This document shows positions 55,067-64,000 of a DNA stretch of 64,000 bases, in pieces. The notes below the pieces were generated by a model. That model saw only the letters and a list, made by a program, of their open reading frames with translations, made no database searches and had not been told where the DNA came from. The position numbers and the translations under genes were made by a program. Numbering within the stretch: position 1 is the stretch's first letter; each line of letters starts with the position of its first letter. The stretch comes from G965218495 sp965218495 (GTDB lineage: Bacteria > Bacteroidota > Rhodothermia > Rhodothermales > Bin80), in the NCBI GenBank assembly GCA_965218495.1, contig OZ244626.1, forward strand, positions 1,488,001 through 1,552,000, given 5' to 3'.

Positions 55067-56299
55067 TGCCGTGCCGCTCCTACGCGCCCTCAAAAACGGC
55101 TCGCCGTCCATGATTTGTTGTGCCATCTGCATGCCGGTGGTTTCGGACCAGCGCATGAGCGGCGACGAAAGAACGGCAGCCGCTGCCATCACGCGTGGGT
55201 GCGGCTGCAGACAATGCAGGGCGTGATACACTACTTCATAGGCCAGATCCCGCTCCTTCCCGACCTGCGGCAGACCAGACAAAGCCAGGCCTGCGAGTCC
55301 GAACACGCTACGTACGGTGCGCTGGTACTCGCTGCTGCTCGGAACGAGCAGCCCTATGTCGGAAGGGTTCAGATCCGGATGCTCGGCCAGGATCTTCTGC
55401 GCCATGCCCGCGGCAATGTCGACCTCCTGGTGCGCGTCGCAAACCCGGATCCACTGGACCGTGCCATCGAGCGCCGCTACAGTCGGGCTTTCCTTCTCGA
55501 ATAGAGATTCCCGCAGGGCGCCCAGGGTCGTAGCCCCTACAAGACGACGCTGGGGACCCGGGCACTCTTCAAGCAAGTGTTAAAGCTCGGTACTATGGCT
55601 GCCTCCGGCGTCGCTGTTTAGCTTTTCTATGAGTGCTTCTTCCCAGCGCGTAGCAAATGGTATGTCTTTGAGTCTGTACACGCGTATCCACTCCGCGGCA
55701 TGGCGCGCATCAGTCTCTCAGACCCCCTGTATGCGGGCCAGACCGCCGGGCAGTCTCCCTTCCAGCGACGTGGCAAGCGCCGACAGGTCAGCGATCCGCG
55801 TGCTTACCCGAACCGTGAGGCCGCCGCAATCATTCTAAGAAAGCGGCTTGCTGGGGTCAGATGCGGAAACCAGATCTGTCAAGGCATCCTTGACCGCGAT
55901 AGATGTTTCCCTTGGCGCTACCGCGAAGCTCTCCCTCCAGAACGCGTCGCTCCGGCTCCCGAGCACCTTCTCGAATTCTCTGTCAGAAATGCCTGTATCC
56001 TGGGTGAAGTACTTCTGCCCGGCACGGCTGAGAAGCCCCGCCCACGTGTCGACGAGAATGCCCGACCTTGCTCCAACCTCCGCAAGACGACGGCGAACGC
56101 GCCTTCCAGCATGCTGGTCCGGAACGAGCAAACACTCCAACGTGGGTACGTGTGGCACAGCGTTATGGTCGGGTCTCTTCGCAAGCAGTATTTGCAGGCC
56201 TTTTGCAACAACCGCCCGGGTAGGGATATGTCTCTGCGTTCCCATCCGCAGTGAAGCATCTTGTGCGGAACCTGGCACCCCTGAGGAACCAACGCTCAC
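55067..56299 (-). pseudogene. AddB-like nuclease pseudogene, 5' part
   Basis: N-terminal half of the same AddB-type gene. The frame begins near 56250-56299 and contains VAKGLQILLAKRPDH, TLECLLVPDQHAGRRVRRRL and ILVDTWAGLLSRAG, an AddB-like start in which the Walker A motif of true helicases is absent. The single frame continues to the IS1634 insertion at 55066 but is broken by in-frame stops at 55835-55837 (TAG), 55718-55720 (TGA) and 55580-55582 (TAA). Between and after them it still codes well: RIADLSALATSLEGRLPGG, HAAEWIRVYRLKDIPFATRW, and DIGLLVPSSSEYQRTVRSVF. AddB and AddA together process DNA ends for recombination; no addA is in this window. Confidence 0.75.
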
Positions 56300-56522
56300 G
56301 CCGCGAAGCCTCCGCTGCTACTTGGAGGTCGAAGTACACACGATGACGGCAGCCGCACCTTGCACGAAGCCCGGCCAGATAGCACACAACTCTCCTTTCC
56401 GCGCTCTAACACTCACAACTCGTCGTAGTCTCGCAGCTGAGGGTTGCACAAAACGCGAAACGCCCCGGCACCCAACGGGCACCGGGGCGTCTCCCCGACT
56501 CTCGGTTAGAGAGCCAGTCTAC
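56300..56522. other. Gap holding the terminator of the giant secreted protein
   Basis: The right part contains a strong hairpin followed by a T-rich tract on the minus strand. The left part probably contains the former promoter of the AddB-like gene; nothing else was seen. Confidence 0.5.
56448..56489 (-). terminator. Intrinsic terminator after the 1869-residue protein
   Basis: On the minus strand CGCCCCGG and CCGGGGCG form a perfect 8-bp stem, extended inside by CCC-GTT-GGG after a TG/TG mismatch. It is followed by TTTCGCGTTTTG. It lies about 35 bp beyond the stop codon, in the right place for termination of the giant gene. Confidence 0.8.
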
Positions 56523-59500
56523 TTACTTGATAAGCACCATCCGACCAGTTTCGATGTGCCGACCCGAAGCACCCGTAGCCACTACCCGGTAGAAGTAGGG
56601 GCCAGAGGCCAGGCTGGCTGCATTGAGCTCGATCGAGCGGTTTGCGCCCGCCTCAAACTCTTTCGAAGGCAGCGTCATCACGTTCCTGCCGAGCATGTCG
56701 AATACCGCAATGCTCACCTCCGCCGTCTCAGGAAGATCGAATTCGATCCGAGTCGACGGGTTGAACGGATTCGGGTAGTTGCCCAAGAGCGCGAATTCAG
56801 TCGGAAGCTCCGAGTTTTCCGTCCCCGTGATGACCTGCGGGAAGAACGGGTTGCCGTCCTGCGCCACGCCCATCATCGTCACGCCATCCGCGCTGGACTT
56901 CCCAGTCCCTGACAGGTTGAGCACGAACGCGAGGTTGGCATACTGCTGAATCTCCAGGCGGAAGACATCAATCTGCGTGTCGTTGTTCGCCGTCGTCACC
57001 TCGAAGTTGTACCCGCCCGGATCCATTGACATATACGTGCCGACATCATCGAACGTGAAGTTGTTCGCCAGCAGACCAAGTACACGCGTGTTGTCGATCG
57101 GATCAATGAGACGGATGTCAACCACACCCAGGCCAGCTGCGCCGTGCACGAAGTAGAAGTCAACCATGTTATTCGTGGTTGAAGCCATGCGAACATCCTC
57201 CCTGATAACAAAGTCCACCACGCCGGTGGCCGCGTTTCCGTGCGCAATCACATGATAATTCATGTTCTGCCGGAAGCGGACTGGCACCGGCGGTATAAGC
57301 GTCACCGAGTTGTCAGGAGCATTCGCCGGTACTATATCCATCCTGTGGGTACCCGCCGCAATGTTGCCAAACGCGCGCGCCGTCTGGAACGCGAAGTCAT
57401 CCACCACCCTGTTGTCGTCGATGTACAGATCCACTGTGGCGCCAGCCACGTTGTTGATAAACTGCACGCGCGACGTACCGCTGGTGATCACAGGCACGCT
57501 GATCGGGTTCTGCAGGAAGTTCGATGCGACACCGAAGATGTTGCACGTCCCCACGTTCACGCCTTCCTGGGTTAGGTTTGGAATACCGTTAAGGAAGTCG
57601 TTAACCTGGAAGGACTTGTCATCGATAGGATCACTATCCAAGTCATAGACGCCCGCCAAGCGCGGATTGGTCCCGTCGCAGTCCCACTGCACTATACGTA
57701 GGCCCTTGATGTCAAAAATGTTTGGAAGTTCGTCCGCTGCCAGGCGAATGTTCGGGTCATGCGCTGGCACAGCATCCAGTGTTACCTTCCAGAACATGTC
57801 GGCCACGTTGTCCAGCGTCAGCATGCCGTCAGCGCCATCCACAGTCAGGTTGTCATCCGGCCAGTCCATGGAGTCCGCCACTGCGCCTGCCATGAAGCCC
57901 ACCGTTGCCATGCGTGCACTACCCAAGTCCGCGGGAAATTGCAAAATCAGCGGACGGTAGAAGTCAGGACCGTTCTCATTGGCACTGCCTACCGGGAACA
58001 GGTAGCCACCGGTTACCACGCCTCCGCCCTGGGTGCCCATGGACACTGAGCGACTTACGTATCCGTCAACGTAGCTGTCGCGTGAGCCATATCTGACGAC
58101 GCCTGGCTCCTCCGCCCCGATTGATATGCGTCCTACCAGGGTGTCCTCAATCGCCTCGTTTGCCAGCATCCACGTGTGGTAGTGGTTATCCGAGCTGACC
58201 AAGCCATTCTTGAGCGTAAGCTCACCGTACTTGTTCTGCATCACGTTGCTCCCCATCATCACCAAGCCCGGAGAACCGCTGGGATCCGACTGGACCGCCA
58301 CATTGCAGAATGAGTTCATCGCACCGCTGTGCGATACCAGCGAGGTATCATTGCCAACAAACGTAACGGTACCACGCAGTCCTAGCACATCCGTTTGAGT
58401 GGCATCATACGCGTCTCCCGCGCCGTGAAACGCGTAGTCCCCCTGCAACATCAAGCCGGCATTCACCATGCGCATCGCGCCTAGGTAGGGTATCTCCCTG
58501 GTGCCGCCCAGGCAAGTGATTCCATGGTCGCCCGCAGGGTCTGGTGCCTGCAGAGAATAGACGTGAGTAGTGTCGGCGTTGACGCCGGCGCCAACATAGA
58601 AGTCCCCCATCTGGTAGTGGGCCCCTTTCTGCAGCCACACATCAGAAGCGAAACCACCTGCTGACCCTTCATCTCCACTTTGCGAGTAGTCACCAGTGAC
58701 TGCCAACACGCCGCCGTGCATTGCTAACCTCCCGCCTACGCTCAAATCTCCACCTACCATGAACGCCGCCTGGGGGTGTCCACCACTTGCACCGACAAAC
58801 AGCTGGCTTTTGCCGCCGGTCATTACGTCTCCGCCGACCATCACTCGGTCAAAATCCGTAAACGTTATGCGCGACCCCGTATACTCGGTATATATCGTCT
58901 TTGCCCCTCCCGCCGTAAATTCGATGCTCGGAAACATCACCTTGTCGGCCATGTTCGGCATAACAATTGCACTAGTGGTTGGAGCAGTATCGCCACCTTC
59001 AAACTCGACATGTGTGAACTCGCCAACTACGACGTGCGGCATATACCAATCGAGCCGCTTTTTATTTGACGCTAAGCTTGCCGTCAAAGTGGCGCCGTGG
59101 TATGGCACGCCAGTCCGGGCGACAACTTTCTTGTTATAAAAGTAGACCGCCCCGTCACCTGCAGCTGCTTTTGCCGCGGCGTCACGCGAGCCTTCATAAC
59201 TCGCTTGCGCCCGTGCCAGATCCACGCGGGCTTCCGGCGTATCCTCGTAATGGACAGCTTCAAGCGCATCTGAAAGGTCCAGAAGGTCGCGATACGCTTC
59301 GCTATCGGTGCACGGAGCAGAGCCGTCAGAATCGCAAAGCCAGCCTTCCGCGCCAACATTCACATCGCCTCTGGCTACCAAGACGTTGCCTGCGAGGTCC
59401 AGCTTGCTTCTGTTTCTGATGTGGAGGGTATGAACGGGAGTGTAGCCCTCCTGCAGCGACAGTGTGAAACCACCATCATAAATCAGATTGCTCCCATCAT

Positions 59501-62132
59501 GGGTTGGACAGCCGTCTACGTAGACTATGGCAACCTCAGCACTTTTTGCTCCCGCCAACGAATATGATGGCAGAATATTCGAGAGACTGCGATCCATCTT
59601 GCCTTTAAATTGTACCAAGCCATATCTCACCGGGCTCGAATACAAGCGCCACGTTCCCGCGGCATCGCCGTCAATGTAGCCATTGCCCACTTGCACAAAC
59701 CCGGGGGCAGTCAGGGTGACCCCAGACGGAATAGCCAGCGTGCCCTGCGAGAGGTACAACTGATTGGCAATTTTGATGTTGGACAGTATCGTGAGCTCCG
59801 TGGCAGCCGTGCCCAGCCACATCTCCAGGTAACCAACCCCCATCCCTTCGTACAACTCGTCTCCCGTGTCCATTGAGGCCAAGTCGCCTGTGTAGGTTAA
59901 GCCGCCTGGACCTTTTGTGCTGCCACCTACTACTGCATACGCTTTGTCCGATGAACCTCGGCGGATATCACCGACGGAGCCCGGATCCTGGTTGATGTAC
60001 AAAGCACCCCCACTGACATCCAGCATACCATTGGTGGTCAGCAAGCCGCCCTTAAGATCCACGGTTTTCGCGGACACCATCATGTTGAGCTCCACCCTTT
60101 CCGTGCTACCTTTGTCTATCCGAAGACCGACACCATCCAATGTCACGCCGCTCCCTCGACCGCCGCTAACAGTCTGGTCCGCAGAGCCCGTAAAGACAAG
60201 ATGCGGCCCAGTCGAACGTGGTGCCACGGACGTACTCTTACAGATGTCGCCGTCACTCAGGCCAGCAGCTATACCAGTGTTCCGCACCACAACCTCGTCC
60301 GCGTTACGGACATCGAAATAGTCTCCTTCCAACATCACATTATCGTTCACCAGCACGTGCGTAACGTCGTCCCCAATCAGGTCGCCCCTGATGGTAGTCG
60401 AGCCAAAAGCGAGGAGACCGCCGTAGCAGGCAAACTTGACCTTAGTAGAATCGTCACCAGCTGACCACAGTGTCTCCATGTCGCCTGGCTCATAGTACTC
60501 ACCCGTCCTCTTCACGCCTCCTGTAAGCTCTGCCGCGCCGGATACGACATTGCCATCACTATGAAAATAGATGCCGGTTGACAGGCCACGGCTCCCCAGC
60601 ATGTGAGGGTACGTGTCCGGGTTGTCATAGCCATCTTCGTTATCATTTCCGAAGTACAGCGTGTTGCTCCCGCCCTGCAACCGGTCCGCGTGGTTATGAC
60701 ACTCCAGCATCGGCACGGGGTTGGGGAAGTCTGCTACAGCTCGTACGATTGCACCTGTGTCAAACCCTTGCTCAATGAAGCTACCGATTCCTCTCCTTCC
60801 TGCCTCATCGCCTTCCGGCAACACTGGGCCGGTGACCACGATGCTATTGCTGATGGTCACTTTTCCCCCGAATTGGGTCTGCGCAAAGCCGTTGTTCTCA
60901 AAATCTCCATCTATATCACTCGCATAGACATACAGCCGTCCGCCATCGTTGGCCGAGCTAGCCCCCGTGCCGAAGTCCACGTCAAGCCTTACACCGGCCT
61001 GCGTGGTCTTCATGACGTTCAGATCAATCCTGCCATCACCGTCAATATGGTAATAGTGACCCCACTCATTCTGCCAACCAAAGTATGACGGCATGATTGT
61101 GACCAGCGTGTCCACAGTCACGTTAGGGATGGGGCGCCCGTCGGCGTCTCTGGCTGGTTGCTCTATATTCATGTACGTGGTGTCGCTAAGCACTTCCTCC
61201 TGAACCTGGATATACAGCGTACCTATTCCACTCTTCGAGGTGATCATGCCGTCGATTTCAGCCCTGGGCCACTTAGACCTGTTGGTCGCGCCCCGCTCTA
61301 ATTCGCCGTCGACTTCCGTGTACGTAACGCCGGCGTACATGCTGTCCTCCATGCTATTGGGCCTGGGAGCGATCAGGTGCAAGTCAAACCCATCAAGCAT
61401 AAGCGTTCCGTCAACGTCCAGCACATTCCAGACATTGATGCCAACGCTGACCTTAAAACCGTCCTGTTCGGAAAAAGCCAATGCGTCAAGGTGAGCGGTG
61501 CACGTGCCAGTAACTTCGACCTCGACTCCGCTCGCAATCTGCAGGTTTTCGAATGTAGGACACTCGGTGCCGGATACGGTAATCGTGGAGTTGCGTCCTA
61601 TCACTACGTTCCCCCTTAATGAGGACGCGTCCTTATAGGCAAAAAAATCGTGGGGAAAATCCTCCTCTAGCTCGTCGGGATCGAGTGAGGCTCCCTGTAC
61701 CCCAATAGCGCTCGAGCTAATTGTCAGCTGCGAATCGAAGTCCTCGTACGGGCCAAAGCGAATTGACCCAGCGCCCCCAAGAGTTATCGCGCCACGAAAC
61801 TCAAGCTCACCATCTAAAAGATACCGGTCGTCCTCATCTCCGTAGTCTTCATTGTACACGGCAAAGTTCCGGGAGGCAGCGAGTATCACTGCATCCGTTA
61901 TCAACGCGCGCCCGCCATTACGGCGCACGCGAACAGCAATAGTGTCATCCGCGCTTGCACTGGTCAAGGCTTGGGAAAACGCGCATGGTTCCGCGACTGT
62001 GCAGTCAGTGCCACTTCCGCCGCTGTCCAGCGCATAGTACACGGTCTGCTGCCCAAAAGCGTCCACAGAGAACACCCCGCCCATCAGCACAAGCACCGCC
62101 GCAGAGATTAGAAGGTTAGTAAAGGTCTTCAT
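56523..62132 (-). CDS. Giant secreted protein with DUF4397-like domains and T9SS sorting domain
   Basis: The 1869-residue protein has a signal peptide (TNLLISAAVLVLMGGVFSVDAFGQ) and a very long region of short Gly- and Val-rich strands with repeated VxVxGxL- and GxLxxxGxxxVxG-type turns (about residues 30-1500), which fits a parallel beta-helix or related surface fold. Near residues 1590-1770 lie two DUF4397-like modules: RVQFINNVAGATVDLYIDD and DFYFVHGAAGLGVVDIRLID. The C-terminal sorting domain has LGNYPNPFNPSTRIEFDLPE, SIAVFDMLGRNVMTLPSKEF and ends ETGRMVLIK, so export through the type IX system is expected. One potential spacer segment (about residues 1000-1040; EAYRDLLDLSDALEAVHYED) is helical. 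A terminator follows. The function is unknown; adhesin or structural surface protein is a guess. Confidence 0.9.
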   Translation of the reverse strand: MKTFTNLLISAAVLVLMGGVFSVDAFGQQTVYYALDSGGSGTDCTVAEPCAFSQALTSASADDTIAVRVRRNGGRALITDAVILAASRNFAVYNEDYGDEDDRYLLDGELEFRGAITLGGAGSIRFGPYEDFDSQLTISSSAIGVQGASLDPDELEEDFPHDFFAYKDASSLRGNVVIGRNSTITVSGTECPTFENLQIASGVEVEVTGTCTAHLDALAFSEQDGFKVSVGINVWNVLDVDGTLMLDGFDLHLIAPRPNSMEDSMYAGVTYTEVDGELERGATNRSKWPRAEIDGMITSKSGIGTLYIQVQEEVLSDTTYMNIEQPARDADGRPIPNVTVDTLVTIMPSYFGWQNEWGHYYHIDGDGRIDLNVMKTTQAGVRLDVDFGTGASSANDGGRLYVYASDIDGDFENNGFAQTQFGGKVTISNSIVVTGPVLPEGDEAGRRGIGSFIEQGFDTGAIVRAVADFPNPVPMLECHNHADRLQGGSNTLYFGNDNEDGYDNPDTYPHMLGSRGLSTGIYFHSDGNVVSGAAELTGGVKRTGEYYEPGDMETLWSAGDDSTKVKFACYGGLLAFGSTTIRGDLIGDDVTHVLVNDNVMLEGDYFDVRNADEVVVRNTGIAAGLSDGDICKSTSVAPRSTGPHLVFTGSADQTVSGGRGSGVTLDGVGLRIDKGSTERVELNMMVSAKTVDLKGGLLTTNGMLDVSGGALYINQDPGSVGDIRRGSSDKAYAVVGGSTKGPGGLTYTGDLASMDTGDELYEGMGVGYLEMWLGTAATELTILSNIKIANQLYLSQGTLAIPSGVTLTAPGFVQVGNGYIDGDAAGTWRLYSSPVRYGLVQFKGKMDRSLSNILPSYSLAGAKSAEVAIVYVDGCPTHDGSNLIYDGGFTLSLQEGYTPVHTLHIRNRSKLDLAGNVLVARGDVNVGAEGWLCDSDGSAPCTDSEAYRDLLDLSDALEAVHYEDTPEARVDLARAQASYEGSRDAAAKAAAGDGAVYFYNKKVVARTGVPYHGATLTASLASNKKRLDWYMPHVVVGEFTHVEFEGGDTAPTTSAIVMPNMADKVMFPSIEFTAGGAKTIYTEYTGSRITFTDFDRVMVGGDVMTGGKSQLFVGASGGHPQAAFMVGGDLSVGGRLAMHGGVLAVTGDYSQSGDEGSAGGFASDVWLQKGAHYQMGDFYVGAGVNADTTHVYSLQAPDPAGDHGITCLGGTREIPYLGAMRMVNAGLMLQGDYAFHGAGDAYDATQTDVLGLRGTVTFVGNDTSLVSHSGAMNSFCNVAVQSDPSGSPGLVMMGSNVMQNKYGELTLKNGLVSSDNHYHTWMLANEAIEDTLVGRISIGAEEPGVVRYGSRDSYVDGYVSRSVSMGTQGGGVVTGGYLFPVGSANENGPDFYRPLILQFPADLGSARMATVGFMAGAVADSMDWPDDNLTVDGADGMLTLDNVADMFWKVTLDAVPAHDPNIRLAADELPNIFDIKGLRIVQWDCDGTNPRLAGVYDLDSDPIDDKSFQVNDFLNGIPNLTQEGVNVGTCNIFGVASNFLQNPISVPVITSGTSRVQFINNVAGATVDLYIDDNRVVDDFAFQTARAFGNIAAGTHRMDIVPANAPDNSVTLIPPVPVRFRQNMNYHVIAHGNAATGVVDFVIREDVRMASTTNNMVDFYFVHGAAGLGVVDIRLIDPIDNTRVLGLLANNFTFDDVGTYMSMDPGGYNFEVTTANNDTQIDVFRLEIQQYANLAFVLNLSGTGKSSADGVTMMGVAQDGNPFFPQVITGTENSELPTEFALLGNYPNPFNPSTRIEFDLPETAEVSIAVFDMLGRNVMTLPSKEFEAGANRSIELNAASLASGPYFYRVVATGASGRHIETGRMVLIK

Positions 62133-63197
62133 AGCATCAAGCCCCCCTCGGGACAGGTTAGTTAACGCGTGCCGCGGCTGGCCTGCCCAGCACTACGGCG
62201 CTAAATAAGCAGCAGGCTCCGCTCTCGGACCCTGCCACCGCACTTAAACTACAACCCACGGGTCAACCGTATGTAACCCGTGGAGAAAAAAAGCTCTCAA
62301 GTCGCACTCGACCTCGATAAAGACTAGTAAAACAGCAACACGCACGTGTTGTTCCAGATTGCGACAGCGTGTTCAACCCGAACGCCCTGTGGCTTGTCGC
62401 TGGTTATCATGCACCTAGCAGTGCCGCTCAGCCAATAGGATCAGCGGAGAAGGTACCGCACAATATAGCCAAAGTGCAAGAAAAAATGTAACGCTGTGGA
62501 ATTCGACTGGCTGGCCGCCCTTGTCCACGCGCAGTCAGGACGCGCAGTACCCGAATGTAGCGGCGGCGCAGCCCTCCACGCTCACCGGTGCTTGCGCCAG
62601 GTCGCTGGCTGCGACGGCCCATGAGCAGGCCTGCGCCGGGGTAGATGCCCGTCCACGAATACCCCTTGCCTGTACCCGCCTGAACCGTAGATACGCACCA
62701 TTCCCCGCCGGTCGCCGCGCCACCTCCTCCTGTGGCCTCTTGTGACGTGACGTCTTCTCTGGAAATCTTTTGACTACGCCATCCGCAGCGTCAGCTCTTG
62801 GAGACAGTGTCATCACCGCACCGGCTGGGTGTGCTGTGCTGCTTCCCGCGTCCGGCGCAGCGCGAGCAGGCATGCGCGTCAAACCCGAACCGTAGATCGC
62901 TGCGCCGCACCCTTGACCCTGCGCCGCTGGGACTCGCTACTGCAATCTCTCTATGCCAAGCCAGCGCCACACCCTCAAGGGTCCACGCGCCTTTGAAGGC
63001 TGCGCCTGCTGGCACGCAAGACAGCCCATGCGAGCCGAAGACCGGATCCAGACCCATCAGATGACAAGGCAGTGGCGCCAAGCCCCCGGCGCTACGCGCT
63101 GAAGGCGGCGCTAGCGGCGGGGCCCTCCAGCCTTGACTCCTGCGGCTCCAGAAGCGTGATGGCGGTATCTTGAAGGCTCGCCACAGCGCCAAATCCT
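62133..63197. other. Intergenic region of about 1 kb, no convincing gene
   Basis: The first about 350 bases are AT-richer and should contain the promoter of the giant secreted protein on the minus strand. From about 62500 to 63190 the DNA is very GC-rich and open in several frames on both strands at once (for example 62535-62882 and 62791-63192 on minus), which is what GC-rich non-coding DNA produces. None of these frames shows a domain motif. No tRNA was seen. Confidence 0.45.
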
Positions 63198-63407
63198 ATG
63201 ACACCCCTGCAGACCGAAACACTCCACATTGACGGCATGACGTGCAGCCACTGCGTACGAGCGGTGACAGCTGCGCTGGAAAGCGTGCCTGAGGCCCAGG
63301 TGCATAAGGTCACCGTCGGCAGCGCCAAGGTCAGCTGTCCAGCGGATCAGCGCCCCAACGTGGCACGCGCCATCGAAGGCGCAGGCTACCGCGTCCGCCC
63401 GCAATGA
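63198..63407 (+). CDS. Small heavy-metal-associated (CopZ-like) protein
   Basis: A 69-residue single HMA domain with the ferredoxin-like fold expected of copper chaperones. HIDGMTCSHCVRAVTAALESV has the metal-binding GMTCxxC motif, followed by VHKVTVGSAKVSC and AIEGAGYRV, the normal C-terminal strand. It would bind Cu(I) or another soft metal in the cytoplasm. The stop codon overlaps the next start by 4 bases (ATGA at 63404-63407), so it is translationally coupled to a molybdenum cofactor nucleotidyltransferase rather than to a copper ATPase, which is unusual. No other copper-resistance gene is visible in the window. Confidence 0.92.
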   Translation: MTPLQTETLHIDGMTCSHCVRAVTAALESVPEAQVHKVTVGSAKVSCPADQRPNVARAIEGAGYRVRPQ

Positions 63408-64000
63408 TCAGCGCCATCGTGCTGGCAGCCGGTGCTTCAGCACGCATGGGTAGCGCCAACAAGCTGCTCCTGCCCTTCAAGGGCAAGCCGCTCGTTGCGC
63501 ACGCGGTGCGCGCAGTGTGCGCCTCCTCCGCAGCAGAAGTCGTCGTAGTCACCGGCTGCGAAAAGCTCCGCGTCCAGGCCGCCCTGATCCACCTGCCCGT
63601 CCGGGTGGTCGCCAATGACCACTATGCGGCGGGGCTGACCTCGTCCATCCAGGTCGGCCTGCGCACTGCCTCGCCGGAGGCGCAGGGATTCATGCTGTGC
63701 GTGGCGGACACGCCGCTGGTGACTGCGGCGGACATAGATGCGCTCATTGGCACCTTTGAGCGCGCCCTGCAGCACGATCCGTGCGTCATCGTGCGAGCGA
63801 CTTACCTGGAGCGGCCAGGCCACCCGGTGATCTTTGCCTCAGCCTATCGCGCGCTCATCCTGGCACATGAGGACCCGAGGGGCTGCCGCGAACTGATACG
63901 TCGCCACCGCGCGCACACACTCAGCGTCGAGATTGCCGGCAGCACAGCGGATATCGACACCGACTCGGACTACGCGTCGCTCCTGGGCAGGCAGCCAGAA
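63404..64000 (+). CDS. MocA/MobA-like molybdenum cofactor nucleotidyltransferase (3'-partial)
   Basis: Attaches CMP or GMP to molybdopterin before insertion into molybdenum enzymes. The protein begins MISAIVLAAGASARMGSANKLLLPFKGKPLV, the nucleotide-binding signature LAAGxSxRMGxxK (residues 7-20), then VVVVTGCEKLRVQ, VANDHYAAGLTSSIQVGL and FMLCVADTPLVTAADIDAL, where the Asp binds the metal-nucleotide. RPGHPVIFASAYRALI and EDPRGCRELIRRH follow, as in MocA-type cytidylyltransferases of xanthine oxidase-family enzymes. About 199 residues are present without a stop; the family is about 190-205, so the gene is nearly complete. The start is fixed by the 4-bp overlap with the HMA gene. Confidence 0.9.
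   Translation, partial: MISAIVLAAGASARMGSANKLLLPFKGKPLVAHAVRAVCASSAAEVVVVTGCEKLRVQAALIHLPVRVVANDHYAAGLTSSIQVGLRTASPEAQGFMLCVADTPLVTAADIDALIGTFERALQHDPCVIVRATYLERPGHPVIFASAYRALILAHEDPRGCRELIRRHRAHTLSVEIAGSTADIDTDSDYASLLGRQPE

Noticed and set aside
62535..63192. Overlapping 115- and 133-residue minus-strand frames plus plus-strand frames
   Set aside because: Several frames are open at once in very GC-rich DNA and none has a domain motif or a sensible start context.
675..63197. tRNA genes in the intergenic gaps
   Set aside because: I looked for the conserved T-arm pattern and cloverleaf-sized segments in each large gap and saw none; a covariance search would be needed to exclude them.

Overview
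The window looks like a chromosomal segment of a moderately GC-rich bacterium of the Bacteroidota/Rhodothermota (FCB) group. The evidence is several secreted proteins ending in a type IX secretion sorting domain (NYPNPFNPST-type motif, then a beta-sandwich ending in a short -xxLIK/VK tail), a GWxTD-domain protein, a type III glutamine synthetase, a six-bladed beta-propeller lipoprotein, SecD and SecF as separate adjacent genes, and little Shine-Dalgarno signal before most genes. Rhodothermota is the best guess; this rests on family knowledge, not on a search.

Housekeeping part (1-29 kb). A partial tatD on the left edge is followed by a broken lipoprotein gene, a TonB-dependent receptor and a SAM hydrolase. 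A minus-strand run secD-secF-STAS protein-purA-histidine kinase looks like one transcription unit. Next come a very large subtilisin-like protease with plant-type leucine-rich repeats and eight near-identical 90-residue Ig-like repeats, an IS630 element sitting exactly in the stop codon of exonuclease I (sbcB), a sulfatase, glnN, a nitroreductase-fold protein, asnS and a GWxTD protein.

Accessory part (29-56 kb). A 246-bp leader in front of a large secreted protein is duplicated 3.9 kb downstream. The second copy has lost its gene and abuts a nested pile of mobile elements: an IS4 transposase fused to a DruA-like (DUF4338) domain and truncated by an IS256-like element; then two 1615-bp copies of an IS110 element that look identical, enclosing a 776-bp group II intron-like RNA that lacks a reverse transcriptase. 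The IS256-like element carries two overlapping genes, one an intact transposase and the other a paralogue in which all three catalytic acidic residues are replaced. This two-gene transposon is the strongest candidate for an undescribed system here. Beyond it lie a second subtilisin/LRR protein, a choice-of-anchor-B protein, another DDE transposase, a secreted-protein gene frameshifted at a 9-base G tract, and a decayed AddB-like nuclease gene split by an IS1634 element whose removal restores the reading frame.

Right end (56-64 kb). A 1869-residue secreted protein with DUF4397-like domains and a sorting domain has a clear terminator. About 1 kb with no convincing gene follows, then a small heavy-metal-binding protein overlapping by 4 bp a MocA-type molybdenum cofactor nucleotidyltransferase that runs off the edge. 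The common theme is secreted surface proteins among transposons, with several genes caught in the process of decay.
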